A program made the translations under genes and the position numbers. Below are positions 1 to 11,880 of a stretch of DNA of 64,000 nucleotides, one piece after another. Below the pieces are notes generated by a model. It saw only the letters and a program-made list of their open reading frames with translations. It was not told where the DNA came from and searched no databases. Position 1 is the stretch's first letter, and each line of letters opens with the position of its first letter. The stretch is from Homarus americanus (Eukaryota; Arthropoda; Malacostraca; Decapoda; Nephropidae). The stretch lies in NCBI RefSeq assembly GCF_018991925.1, contig NW_024748870.1:1308400-1372399 (forward strand). Direction: 5' to 3'.

Positions 1-3000
1 AGGTGCAGCCACCACTTTACACATCAACCCGGCTCGGGTGGCAGTGTGTGTGCAACATGGTAGTGGTGGTGGTGGTGGTGGTGGTTGTAGACATTAATAT
101 AATAGGTCCAGCCACCGCTACCTATCAACCTGGCTCTGGTGGCAGTGTGTGTAACATGGTGGTGGTGGTGGTGGTTGTAGACGTTGATATATGGGTCAGC
201 CACCGCTACTATCAACCCGGCTCCTGGTGGCAGTGTGTGTAACATGGTGGTGGTGGTGGTGGTTTGTAGACGTTGATATAATAAGGTCCAGCCACCACTT
301 TGCACATCAACCCGGCTCTGAGTGGCAGTGTATTAGCCAACATGGTGGTGGTGGTGGTTTGTAGATGTTAATATAACAGGTCTAGCCACCACTTTACAAA
401 ATCAACCTTGGCTCGGTGGCAGTGTGTGAAACATGATGGTGGTGGTGGTGGTGGTGAGGTAGTGGTGGTAGACGTTCATATAATAAGGTCCAGCCACCAC
501 TTTATCAACCCGGCTCTGGTGGCAGTGTGTGTAACATGGTGGTGGTAGTAGTGGTGGTTGTAGATGTTAATATAAAGGTTCAGCCACCATTTTATCAACC
601 CGGCTCTGGTGACGTGTGTGTAACATGGTGGTGGTGGTAGTGGTGGTTGTAGATGTTAGCCTGTAAGGTCCAGCACCTTTACACATCAACCCAGCTCTGG
701 TGGCAGTGTGTGTAACATGATGAGTAGTAGTGGTGGTGGTGGTTGTAGATATTAATATAATAAGGTCCAGCCACCACTTTACACATCAACCCGGCTCTGG
801 TGGAAGTGTGTGTGTAACATGGTGGTGGTGGTGGTGGTTGTAGACGTTTAATATAATAAGGTCTAGCCACCATACACATCAACCCGGCTCCGGTGGCAGT
901 GTGGTATAACATGATGGGTAATTAGTGGAAATTTGGTGAAAATTTGGTGGTAGTGGTTACGAACCGTTTATACAATAAGGTCCAGCCACCACTTTACACA
1001 TCAACCCGGCTCTGGTGGCAGTGTGTGTAACATGGTGGTGGTGGTGGTGGTATTATTTGTAGGCGTTAATATAATAGGTCCAGCCACCACTTTCACATCA
1101 ACCCGGCTCTGGTGGCAGTGTGTGTAACATGGTGGTGGTGGTGGTGGTGGTTGTAGACGTTAATATAATAGGTCCAGCTACCACTTTACATCAACCCGGC
1201 TCCGGTGGAGAATGTGTGAGTAACATGGTGGTGGTGGTATTGGTGGTGAAAATTGGTTGTAGACGTTAATATAATAGGGTCAGCCACCACTTTACACATC
1301 AACCCGGCTCTGGTGGAAGTGTGTGTAACATGGGGGTGTTGGTGGTGGTTGTAGACGTTAACATAATAGGTCCGCCACCACTTTACATCAGCGGCTCTGA
1401 GTGGCAGTGTTGGCAACATGATGGTGGTCGAGGTAATTTGGTGGTGGTGGTTGTAGACGCGATTGTCTCAATAAGGTCATACCACTTTACACACATCAAC
1501 CCGGCTCTGGGTGAAGTGTGTGTGTAACATGGTGGTGGTGGTGGTGGTTGTAGACGTTAATATAATAAGGTCAGCCACCGCTACATCAACCGGCTCCGGT
1601 GGCAGTGTGTGTAACATGATGGTGGTGGTGGTGGTGGTTACAGACGTTCGCCTGTGGGTCAGCCACCGCCCCATCAACCCGGCTCTGGTGGAAGTGTGGT
1701 AACATGGTGATGGTGTGGTGGTGGTTGTAGACGTTAATATAATAAGATTCTAGCCACCGCTTTACACATCAACCACGGCTCGGTGGCAGTGTGTGTGTAA
1801 CATGATGGTGGTGGTGGTGTTGGTGGTGGTGGTGGTTACCGAAGACGTTCATATGTGGATTACATACCTTTACACATCAACCGGCTCTGACGGCAGTGTG
1901 TAACATGGTGGTGGTGGTGGTGGTTGTGAACGTTAATATAATAAGGTTCAGCCACCACTTTACATCAGCGGCTCCGGTGGCGGTGTGTGTAACATGATGG
2001 TGGTGGTGGTGGTGGTGGTGGTAGTGGTTACACAGACGTTCATATAATAAGGTCCAGCCACCACTTTACATCAACCCCGGCTCTGGTGGCAGTGTGTGTA
2101 ACTTGGTGGTGGTGGTGGTTGTAGACGTTAATATAATAAGGTCCAGCCACCGCCACCTCAACCCACGGCTCTGGTGGCAGTGTGTGTGTAACATGGTGGT
2201 GTGGTGGTGGTGGTAGTTGTAGATGTTAATATAATAAGGTCAGCCACCACTTTGCACATCCAGCCCGGCTCCTGGTGGCAGTGTGTGTAACATGGTGGTG
2301 GTGGTGGTGAGTGGTGATTTGTAGATGTTAATATAATAAGGTCAGCCACCACTTTACATCAACAGCTCTGGTGGAGTGTGTGTAACATGGTGGTGGTGGT
2401 GTGGTGGTTGTAGACGTTAATATAATAGGTCTAGCCACCACTTTACACTCAACCCGGCTCTGGTGGCAATGTAACATGATGGTGGTGGTGGTGGTGGTAG
2501 TGGTTACAGACGTTCATATAATTGTCCAGCCACCACTTTACACATCAACCCGGCTCTGGTGGCAGTGTGTGTAACATGGTGGTGGTGGTGGTGGTGGTGG
2601 TGGTGGTTGTAGACGTTAATATAAAGGTCCAGCTACCACTTTACACATCAACCCGGCTTTGGTGGCAGTGTGTGTACATGGTGTGGTGGTGGTGGTGGTT
2701 GTAGACGTTAATAATTAAGGTCCAGCCACCACTTTACACATCAACCCGGCTCCGGTTGCAGTGGGTGTAACATGGTGGTGGTGGTGGTGGTGGTGGTTGT
2801 AGACGAATATAATAATGTCCAGCCACCACTTTAAACATCAACCTGGCTCTGGTGGTGTGTGTAACATGGTAGTGGTGGTGGTGGTGGTGGTGGTGGTGGT
2901 GGTGGTGGTGGTGGTGGTGGTTGTAGACGTTAATATAATAGGTCCAGCTACCACTTTACACATCAACCCGGCCTGTTGCAGGGTGTAACATGGTGGTGGT

Positions 3001-6000
3001 GGTGGTGGTGGTTGTGGACGTTAATATAATAGGTCCAGCCACCACTTTACACATCAACCCGCTCTGTGGCAGTGTAACATGTAGTGGTGGTGGTGGTGGT
3101 GGTGGTGGTTGTAGACGTTAATATATAATAGGTCCAGCCACCACTTTACACATCAACCCTTCTCTGGTGGCAGTTTGTGTAACATGGTGGTGGTATTGAT
3201 TGTAGACGTTAATATAATAAGGTCAGCCACCACTTAGAATATCAACCCCTCTGGTGGCAGTTGTGGTGGCAACATGATGGTGAATTGGTTGTGGTGGTTT
3301 GTATTCGATAATATATTAGGTCCACCCACCACTTTACATCAGCAGCTCTGGTGGCAGTGTGTGTAACATGAGGGTAGTGGTGGTGATGATTTAATGAACG
3401 TTAAACATAATTAGGTCCAGCCACCACTTTACACATCAACCGGCTCCGGTGGCAGTGTGTGTAACATCGGTGGTGGTGGTGGTGGCGGTTGTAGACGTTA
3501 ACCTCAGTAGGTCCAGCCACCACTTTACACATCAACCCGGCTCCGAGTGGCAGTGTGTGTAACATGTGGTGGTGGTGGTGGTGGTTGTAGACGTTAATAT
3601 AATTAGGTCCAGCCACACTTTTACACATCAACCAGCCGGTGGCAGTGTGAAGAGTAACATGAGGTGGTGGTGGTGGTGGTTGTAGACGTTAATATAATTA
3701 GGTCCAGCCACCGCTTTACATCAACCCGGCTCCGGTGGCAGTGTGTGTAGCATGGTGGTGGTGGTGGTGGTGGTAGTGGTTGTAAGCGTTAATATAATAA
3801 GGATCCAGCCACCACTTTACACATGGCAGCTCTGGTGGCAGTGTGTGTAACATGGTGGTGGTGGTGGTGGTGGTAGTGGTTGTAGACGTTAATATAATAA
3901 AAGGTCCAGCCACCACACTTTACACATCAACCGGCTCCGGTACGGTGGCAGTGTGTATAACATGGGGGTGGTGGTGGTGGTGGCCAATGGTTGTAGACGT
4001 TAATATAATGAGTCCAGCCACCACTTTATCCAACCAGCTCTGGTGGCCGGTGTGGCGTGTAACATGTGGTGGTAGTGATGGTGGTGGTTGTGACGTTGTA
4101 TAATAAGATCCAGCCACCGCGCATCAACCCGGCTCTGGTGTGGCAGTGTGTGTAACATGATGGTGGTGGTGGTGGTGTGAGGTGGTGGTTGTAGGCGTTA
4201 ATATAATAAGATCCAGCCACCACTTTACACATCAACCCGGCGCCGGTGGCAGTGTGTATAACATGATGCATTGGCGGTGGTGGTGAGGTGGTTTGTAGAC
4301 GGTGATATAATACGGTCAGGCACCACTTTACACACATCAGCCAGCTCCGGTGGCAGTGTGGCCAGTGTAACATGGTGGTGGTGGGGTGTGGTTGTAGACG
4401 TTAATATAATAAAGGTCTAGCCACCACTTTACACATCAACCCACTCTGGTGGCGAGTGGTATTGTAACATGGTGGTGGTGGTGGTGGTGGTTGTAGACGT
4501 TAATATAATAAGGTCCAGCCACCGCTTTGCATCAACGGCTCAGTGGCAGTGTGTGTAACATGGTGGTGGTGGTGGTGGTAGTGGTGGTTGTAGACGTTAA
4601 TATAATAAGGTCAGCCACCACTTTACATCAAAACAGCTCTGGTGGCAGTGTGTGTAACATGGTGGGTAGTGGTGATGGTGGTTTGAATGTTAATATAATA
4701 AGGTTCAGCCACCACTTTACACATCAACCGGCTCCGGTGGTGTGGTATGGCACATGGTGGTGGTGGTATGGTGGTAGTGGTAGACAGCGGGCGTGACAAT
4801 ATAATAAGGTCAGCCACCGCTGCACACATCAACCCGGCTCTGGTGGCAGTGTGTGTAACATGGTGGTGGTGGTGGTGGTTGTACATGCGTTAATATAATA
4901 AGGTTTAGCCACCACTTTACACATCAACCCGAAGCTCTGGTGGCAGTGTGGTGTAACATGGTGGTGGTGGTGGTGGTGGTTGTAGATGTTAATATAATAA
5001 GGTTCAGCACCGCACACATCAACCCGGCTCTGGTGGCAGTGTGTATGTATGGTGGTGGTAGTGGTGGTTGTAGACGTTAATATAATAAGTTGACACCGCT
5101 TTACACATCAACCAGCTCCGGTGGCAGTGTGTGTAACATGATGGTGGTGGTGAGTGGTGAGGTAGTTTGTAGACGTTAATATAATAGTTCAGCCACCACT
5201 TTACACATCAACCCGGCTCGGTGGCAGTGTGTGTAACATGGTGGTGGTGGTGGTGGTGGTGGTGGTTGTAGACGTTAATATAATAAGGTCCAGCCACCGC
5301 ACACATCAAGAAACGGCTCTGGTGGCAGTGTGGCTTTTATGGTGGTGGTGGTGATGTGGTGGTTGTAGATGTTAATATAATAAGGTTCAGCCACCGCTTT
5401 ACACATCCAGCCCGACTCGGTGGCGTGTGTGTAACATGGTGGTGGTGAGGTGGTGGCATTGGTGAAGGGTGGTTGTAATATAATAAGGTCCAGCCACCAC
5501 TTTACACATCAACCCGGCTCTGGTGGCAGTGTGTGTAACATGGTGGTGGTGGTCGTGGTTGTATACGTTAATATAATAAGGTTTAGCCACCACTTTACAC
5601 ACATCAACCCGGCTCTGGTGGCAGTGTGTGTAACATGGTGGTGGTGGTGGTGGTGGTTGTAGATGTTAATATAATAAGGTTCAGCGCACTTTACACGCAT
5701 CAACCCGGCTCAGTGGCGGTGTGGTATAACATGGTGGTGGTGGTGGTGGTAGTGGTGGTTGTAGACGTTAATATAATAAGGTCCAACCACCACTTTATCA
5801 ACAGCTCTGGTGGCAGTGTGGCACATGGTGGTGGTGGTGGTGGTTTGGGGCGTTTGTATAATGGGTCCAGCCACCACTTTACATATCAACCCGGCTCTGG
5901 TGGCAGTGTGGCGTAACATGGTGGTGTTGGTGGTGTGGTGGTGGTTGTAGATGTTAATATAATAAGGTTCATACCACTTTGCACATCAACCCGGCTCCGG

Positions 6001-7112
6001 TGGCAGTGTGTGTAACATGGTGGTGGTGGTGGTGGTAGTGGTGGTTGTGGGCGTTAATATAATGAGGTCCAGCCACCACTTTACACATCAACCGGCTCTG
6101 GTGGCAGTGTGGTAGCCAACATGGTGGTGGTGGTGGTGGTTGTAGACGTTAATATAATAATAGGTCAGCCACCACTTTGCATCAACCAGCTCCGGTGGCG
6201 TGTGTGTAACATGATGGTGGTGAGGTGGTGGTGGTATTGGTTGTAGACGTTCATATAATAAGGTCCAGCCACCACTTTACACATCAACCCGGCTGTAGTG
6301 GCAGTGTGTGTAACATGGTGGTGGTGGTGGTGGTTGTAGACGTTAATATAATAAGGTCTAGCCACCACTTTACCTCAACCAGCTCTGTGCAGTGTGTAAC
6401 ATGGTGGTGGTGGTGGTGGTGGTGTGATTGTAGACGTTAATACCATGTGTCAGCGCACTTTACATCAACCCGTCCGGTGGCAGTGGGTGTAACATAGTGG
6501 TGGCGGTGGTGGTGGTGGTGGTTGTAGACGTTAATATAATAATGTCCAGCCACCACTTTACACACATCAACCCAGCTCGAGTGGCAGTGGAGTGTATGCT
6601 TTATGGTGGTAGCTGGTGGTGAGGTGGTGGTGGTTGTAGACGTTAATATAACAGGTCCAGCCACCACTTTACACATCAACCCGGCTCTGGTGGCAGTGTG
6701 TGTAACATGGTAGTGGTGGTTGTGGTTGCTTGGGCATTTAATATAATGGGTCCAGCCGCCACTTTACCACATCAACAGCTCTGGTGGCAGTTTGTGTAAC
6801 ATGGTGGTGGTATTGATTGTAGACGTTAATATAATAAGGTCCATACCACTTAGGAACATCAACCGGCTCCGGTGGCGGTGTGTGTAACATGGTGGTGGTG
6901 GAGGTGGTGAGAGTATTGGTTGAGACGTTAATATAATAGGTCCAGCCAATACTTTACACATCAAAACCCAGCTCCTGAGTGGCAGTGTTTTGTAACATGG
7001 TAGTGGTGGTGGTGGTGGTGGTTATAGACGTTAGTATAATAAGGTCCAGCCACCACTTTACACATCAACCAGCTACTGTGGCAGTGTTTGTAACATTGTA
7101 GTGGTGAGTCCA
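1..7112. repeat. Degenerate minisatellite with a (TGG)n core in each unit
   Basis: A unit of roughly 75-95 bp repeats across the whole stretch: a conserved part (GCCACCACTTTACACATCAA, then CCCGGCTCTGGTGGCAGTGTG, TAACA), a run of TGG triplets, then GTAGACGTTAATATAATAAGG. The number of TGG triplets varies from about 3 to about 17, the longest run being near 2875-2922. Units differ by substitutions and small indels, so the array is old or error-prone. Long open frames made of V/G or H/T runs occur on both strands but are repeat artefacts. The left boundary lies outside the window. Confidence 0.95.
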
Positions 7113-7277
7113 AGCGTACATTCAATTAATTTATTCTTCACTAGCGGAATCGCTGCCCTCCGGGCGGCTCTTTTGCTAGGCCACGGTAAGACGCCCCTTT
7201 CTGGGAGGTTCCATATTGTCTCAATAGTGTGCATTAAGGTAGACCACATTTTTGGTTTTGCCATTAGCAGGAAGTAT

Positions 7278-7565
7278 TTACAGATTTTTGCCAGTTCCCA
7301 CTCTGGAGCATCCAATATAGAACTGTCCATGAGAGAAGCAAGGAAATCCCAGGTTTAGGCCAACCACCTTTCGACTCTGTCCCTGGCTTTTGTAGATGGT
7401 CCTGGCACAGCTCACTATAACCGGGAACTGAAGTCGCTTGAACTCAAATGGCAGGTCAGTGGTGATGAGAGGTATCCTTCTAATAAAAACGTGCTCTCCT
7501 TTAGCTTTTGCTGTCAGTATTGTAGCTTCCAGTACATGTGGCATCATGTTCTTCTTGTGAGCCAC
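7278..7565 (-). pseudogene. Helitron helicase, C-terminal fragment
   Basis: The frame reads through ILTAKAKGE, RIPLITTDLPFEFKRLQFP, and YKSQGQS..VGLNL..PCFSHGQFYIGCSRVG. This is the characteristic end of Pif1-like Helitron helicases (motifs V-VI: a Q-rich INKAQGQ-type motif, then CSRVG). Only about 90 residues remain of a protein normally well over 1,000 residues long. A further Helitron-like tail continues in another frame to about 7150, so there is at least one frameshift. It overlaps the end of the N-terminal fragment upstream, so the middle of the gene was deleted. Confidence 0.85.
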
Positions 7566-8345
7566 TCGTCTCTCATTTTTAGTATATTGCCTCGTGTCTC
7601 AAACTCTTGACCGACTATTTCATCAACTACAGGAGCATTGAATCTTTTTTCATGTTCTCCCTTAGGGGTCGTGTCTGCTTTGATCCTGACTTTGTACTCG
7701 TCAGAAGGCATGTTTTCCAGGGCATTTTTAAATGACTCTACATACGTGTTGCGCTCATGCAGCATTTCTTGGATAGATCGGATAATGTCATGTCTGACAC
7801 CTTGAATATTGCCACACCTGATAGTAGTCTGCTTTTCATGATCTCCCATGAAGTGGATTTGGAAGAACTTTGCCTGCTCATCTTCCAGTGGTAAGAGGGA
7901 TCCTGCTTTGTGATAGACTTGACCCTGGACTTTGAATGTTGGTATGTATCCGTGCTCACGAAGTACTCTGGTAGCTCCAAAGAACGTCACATGGAAACAT
8001 GAATTGTACTTCAGTATATTTTCCAAGAAGTGTTTTGACTCTGGTGTTGTTCCCAGCATGAGAGTCTTCAATGGTTGTGGTGGTTTTTTCCAAATTTGGC
8101 AGTCGTACTTTCCCATGAGAACAGCACAGTCCAACAGATTCTCCTTTATACTTCTCTGCACCGTAGTGTTCACATTTCTTATCCATATTGCCAATGACAA
8201 CAGAGGGATACTTTTCATATTCTATCTCATTGTCATAGTTAAATCCTGCTCTTGGAAGTGGATGCCACTGTGAATTCTTTCTTAGAATTCTGGACCCCTC
8301 AGCTCTCTGTCTATTAGCATTCAAACGAATCATGCACTTTATCAT
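7544..8345 (-). pseudogene. Helitron_like_N domain fragment
   Basis: Two overlapping frames (about 8345-7956, then 8218-7544) contain SVGLCCSHGKVRLP, SKHFLENILKYNSCF..TFFGA, and FKVQGQVYHKAGSLLP, the standard order of the Helitron N-terminal helicase-like domain. At least one frameshift separates the zinc-finger-like part from the domain proper. The frame ends at TRRT, where an intact Helitron would go on to the Rep (HUH) motifs; none are visible. Non-functional. Confidence 0.85.
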
Positions 8346-8600
8346 TTTCTAGAGAAGGCCTTTTTGCTGTTTGCTATCTGTCAGCATTAAGACGGGATTC
8401 CCTTTCCTGATATATTTCCTGTGACAGACTGTCCGCTGTTCAATCTCTCTGAGCATTAAGACGGGATTCCCTTTCATGATCTGTTTCCTGTGACCGACTG
8501 CCCACTGTTCGCTTTCTGTTAGCATTAAGACTGGATTCCCTCTCCTGATCTGTTTCCTGTGACCGAATGTCCGCTGTTCGCTCCGGTTGGCTCATCCGCT
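8346..8600 (-). repeat. Three ~83-bp tandem repeats in the Helitron 5' coding region
   Basis: Three diverged copies of a unit containing GCATTAAGACGGGATTCCC and CTGTTTCCTGTGACCGA. Read on the minus strand, one frame gives a repeating R-E-S-R-L-N-A-N-R / S-Q-E-T-D-Q-E type peptide that runs into the LNANRQRAE start of the N-terminal fragment. It is therefore a coding repeat at the N-terminus of the Helitron protein. Confidence 0.65.
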
Positions 8601-8784
8601 AGGCCATGGTAGGACGCCACCCTCCAGGTGCTCCACATTGTCTCACTATTCAGCCCCCAAAACTTCTTCTTCCATCAATATTTAATTAACAGTGTATGTA
8701 AGTTCCACCATCTTTTTCACTACAACGGTACAGCAAAGTATATATTTTTTAGCATTAAACTGTTATTATTTTATTGTCTAATCA
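8601..8784. other. No gene; short segment resembling the Helitron tail
   Basis: Positions 8606-8648 (GCTAGGCCATGGTAGGACGC..) resemble 7174-7220 near the Helitron 3' end, suggesting a second Helitron-related scrap. Nothing else is recognisable. Confidence 0.4.
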
Positions 8785-9737
8785 TCACTACATATAACAC
8801 CACCTCTCATCACTACATATAACATCATCCATCATCACTACATATAACACCATCCATCATCACTACATATATCATCATCCATCATCACTACATATAACAC
8901 CATCCATCATCACTACATATAACACCACCTATCATCACTACATATAACATCATCCATCATCACTACATATATCATCATTCATCATCACTACATATAACTC
9001 CATCCATCACCACTACATATAACATCATCCCTCATCACTACATATAACACCACCCATCATCACTACATATAACACCACCCATCATCACTACATATAATAT
9101 CATCCATCATTACTACATATAACACCATCCATCAACACTACATATAACACCATCCACCATCACTACATATAACACCATCCATCATCACTACATATAACAC
9201 CACCTATCATCACTACATATAACAACGTCCAACATCACTACTTATAACACCATCCATCATCACTATATATAAAACCATCCATCATCACTACATATAACAC
9301 CACCTATCATCACTACATATAACATCATCCATCATCACTACATATAACACCGTCCATCATCACTACATATAACTTCACCCATCATCACTACATATAACAT
9401 CATCCATCATCACTACATATAACACCACCCAGCATCACTACATATAACATCATCCATCATCACTACATATAACACCATCCATCATCACTACATATAACAC
9501 CATCCATCATCACTACATATAACACCACCTATCATCACTACATATAGCATCATCCATCATCACTACATATAACACCATCCATCATCACTTCATATAACAT
9601 CATCCATCATCACTACATATAACACCACCCATCATCACTATATATAACACCATCCATCATCACTACATATAACACCATCCATCATCACTACATATAACAC
9701 CACCTATCATCACTACATATAACACCATCCATCATCA
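8785..9737. repeat. 25-bp minisatellite, about 38 copies
   Basis: Unit CACTACATATAACACCATCC + ATCAT, repeated head to tail with few substitutions (CACCATCC / CATCATCC / CACCACCT variants). Confidence 0.95.
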
Positions 9738-9795
9738 GAGCAACGTTTTACCAAATCCGGCTTTGAAGCCGGATTTGGTAAAACGTTGCTCTGAT
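9734..9795. repeat. Perfect palindrome, 30-bp arms, 2-nt loop
   Basis: Arms 9734-9763 and 9766-9795 are exact reverse complements around TG. The right arm is the 5' part of the SINE that follows (GGATTTGGTAAAACGTT also occurs at about 35780 and 36050), so the left arm is an inverted copy of the SINE head. Confidence 0.95.
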
Positions 9796-10016
9796 CACCT
9801 AAGAGGCACGGGTGGTCCACATTTGAGGTTCTCGGCGCCATAAGCTCGTTGAACAGGTTTTGTGTGAAATATAACAGAGTCTAGAACAGCTTTTAGTGTC
9901 TTGGTGGCCCAGAGGTAGCGTTCCCCGGTCACAATTATAAAACCGTGGGTTCGAATCCTGGCGGGTTGAGGTGTTGATTATATGTAGAAGTCTGCGTGCT
10001 TTATTGGGCTAATGAA

Positions 10017-10021
<5 letters not shown>
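9766..10021 (+). mobile_element. tRNA-derived SINE, family 1, copy A
   Basis: Contains an A-box-like TGGCCCAGAGGTAGCG (about 9905-9920) and a consensus B box GGTTCGAATCC (9948-9958), as in RNA polymerase III promoters of tRNA-derived SINEs. It ends with TTATTGGGCTAATGAAATAT and then a (TA)n tail. Related copies lie at 35519-36240 and 60905-61123. Confidence 0.85.

Positions 10022-10099
<78 letters not shown>
10022..10099. repeat. (TA)n(GA)n microsatellite, SINE tail
   Basis: Uninterrupted TA dinucleotides followed by GA dinucleotides, directly 3' of SINE copy A. Confidence 0.95.
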
Positions 10100-10359
10100 T
10101 TCTGTGTATTATTCATTGTGTAAATGTATTATTTTAATATTGTTAATTTGTACTATTCAGGTAACATGGAGAATCAATTAAGACAAGTTAGTCTTAAGAA
10201 AAAAATAGATGCTCTGAAACTGGTACACCTCAGCCGCCCCCTATAGATCGGCAGTGCACAGAGCTCTGACACTGCTATTCCCCATCTACGGCCTCTACAC
10301 AGGTAGCTGCTGACACTGCTGCTGCAGAGATCTTTGCCGCTACTGTTGTCACTGATGTA

Positions 10360-10522
10360 CAGTCACTCCAAAAAGTCCTTTCGCGAACCACGAACCCTGA
10401 CATTCAGACTCGTGAACCTGAAGCAGTAGACACTGATACATTATTCTGTCCATAAATGCTTCGGATTCAAGAGTCTGAATCTCGGGGTTCATGGTTCGCA
10501 ACAGGCCTTTTTTGGGTGACTG
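10360..10522. mobile_element. 163-bp palindromic MITE, Tc1/mariner type
   Basis: Starts CAGTCACTCCAAAAAG and ends CCTTTTTTGGGTGACTG, flanked on both sides by TA (10358-10359 and 10523-10524). The two halves are imperfect inverted repeats of about 70 bp around a short centre. A CAGT start and TA duplication fit a non-autonomous Tc1/mariner element. Confidence 0.8.
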
Positions 10523-10525
10523 TAC

Positions 10526-10690
10526 ATATCGTGCAGTGGTAGAGAGGTACCGCTCTTGCCTCGCAAGCGAGATGTCACGGGTTTGATTCCCCGGGCCGGT
10601 GGAAAGTTGTTCGGACACACTTCCTAGTCTCCCTTGGTTCCTGTTCACCTAGCAGTAAAGTAGGTACCTGTTGTAAATCGAAAAGTTGCG
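10526..10690 (+). mobile_element. tRNA-Ala-like SINE, family 2
   Basis: 10528-10602 folds like a tRNA: A box with GTGCAGTGGTAGAG, anticodon arm CTTGC-CTCGCAA-GCGAG (10555-10571, anticodon CGC), and B box GGGTTTGATTCCC. The body that follows includes CCTGTTCACCTAGCAGTAAA, which I remember as common in decapod genomes. No intact acceptor stem, so a SINE rather than a working tRNA. Confidence 0.75.
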
Positions 10691-11036
10691 AATTCGTATT
10701 CAGGGAAAGTTGTTGGAGTTTCCAATAACTTGCTGACAAAAACCTATGACTCTTCAGGCTTCTACGCTCTTAACTCATGAGACATAAAGGCAAGCATGAA
10801 CTTAGCATACTTCCCAGATGGGCGCTGTAAGCGTTTCTGCGCTTCACAGTGCACAGGATGTAGGGGGGTGCCCAATAAACTAAAAAAAAAAAGAAATGGC
10901 ACATCACTGGTGCAAAGTGGCCAGTCAGGCCCAATACACTCCCACTTTAGGAGGCTGTATCATACAAAAAAAAATTTATATTAAAGGAAAAGAAGAAAAG
11001 AGCTTGTTCATTTACCCTTTATTTCAATAATACAAT
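10691..11036. other. No gene; A-rich repeat scrap
   Basis: Contains CCCAATAAACT followed by an A run at about 10877-10890 and another at about 10970, suggesting retroposon debris. No coding frame supported. Confidence 0.4.
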
Positions 11037-11744
11037 TTAGTACGATGTGCGGTGAATGAAACGAGAGGCAAGCCAATATTCCTGCTGTGTACATTCACAA
11101 CATCTAACACGAAGCACTGATTTGTCTTTGGCTAGAGCCATAGATGCTACAATCCTAGCCATAACAGGCTCTTTAATAATTTTAATGACAGAATCGACCT
11201 TGTAAACCCTATGAACATTGCTATTATATTTATCAATGGGATGTTCATAAATATATTAGCCGAAAATGTTGTAAGACAGAATGCTAAAGTTTCTAATTTT
11301 AGGATAATCATATCCTGCATAACGCAGAAAGATTAAACATATATTTAAATATGCACCTTTTCGCAAAGGTACATTAAATACCTCCTTGAGATCAGAAAAA
11401 AAATAGGAAATCCTTTTTCATGGACATCCATCAATATTGAAAAAACCGGAGAAGAAGATTGATATGGGGGTGGTTGTTGATAGGGAGGAGGAGGAGGAAG
11501 TTGATATGAAGGAGGAGGATGATATCGGCCACTTCTACCCTCTTCAATGAATTTGTAAAGCTCCGTTTGCTGCTGTTGTTTCTGCTGCTTCTGATCCTGA
11601 TGTTCTTGCTACTTCTCCTTTTTCTTCTTCTTCCTGCTGCAACTCAAGTCGCTGCTGCTGCTGCAACAGCAACTGCCGTAACTCATGATGCTGCCTCTCA
11701 AGATGCTGATCTTCCTGTCCATGTTGTTGTTTCCCCATCTCCAT
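11037..11744 (-). pseudogene. Unrecognised ORF A: Q-rich head, Pro/Tyr repeat, conserved-looking tail
   Basis: Reading the minus strand from 11744: a Gln/Glu-rich segment with coiled-coil-like LLLQQQQ..LELQQEEEE, then in a shifted frame a stretch of YQ plus poly-Pro repeats (about 11530-11460), then a longer globular-looking segment ending in RCCECTQQEYW and a stop at 11037. At least two frameshifts and one stop interrupt it. I do not recognise the family. It is the last of a run of minus-strand ORFs spaced tightly from 13180 downward. The poly-Q part alone could be low complexity, but the last ~115 codons contain a single stop and look genuinely coding. Confidence 0.5.
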
Positions 11745-11880
11745 TGCTATGAGCTTATTGCTTGCTTATTATTGTGTAACTAAGCAAACTAATGAAGTTA
11801 CGCACACCAAATATACTCAGAGGGTGAAAAAAAAATATCTAACGTAGGTAAATTTGATTTTTCGCAAATTTGTTAACCGT

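Larger units (their letters stand above)
7141..8620 (-). mobile_element. Helitron remnant, internally deleted, 3' terminus at 7141
   Basis: On the minus strand this carries the N-terminal Helitron domain and the extreme C-terminus of the Helitron helicase, but not the Rep core or most of the Pif1-like helicase. The minus-strand 3' end reads as a GC hairpin (GCCGCCC-GGA-GGGCAGC, one mismatch), then 7 nt, then CTAG followed by T. That matches the Helitron 3' structure: a hairpin shortly before CTRR, with insertion between A and T. The 5' TC end was not fixed; 8620 is approximate and covers the N-terminal coding repeats. Confidence 0.75.

Noticed and set aside
3..7100. Dozens of 60-115-codon frames on both strands in the minisatellite (poly-V, poly-H/T peptides)
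   Set aside because: They are translations of the TGG/CCA-rich repeat, present in every frame without conservation.
8785..9737. A CRISPR-like array
   Set aside because: The 25-bp units are contiguous with no unique spacers; it is a minisatellite in a eukaryotic genome.
10528..10602. A functional tRNA-Ala(CGC) gene
   Set aside because: The anticodon arm and B box are good, but there is no intact acceptor stem, and it continues into a SINE body, so it is called as a SINE.
11519..11752. Leu-rich plus-strand frame as a membrane protein
   Set aside because: It is the complement of CAG/CTG-rich sequence; the minus-strand Q-rich reading fits the neighbouring coding frames better.
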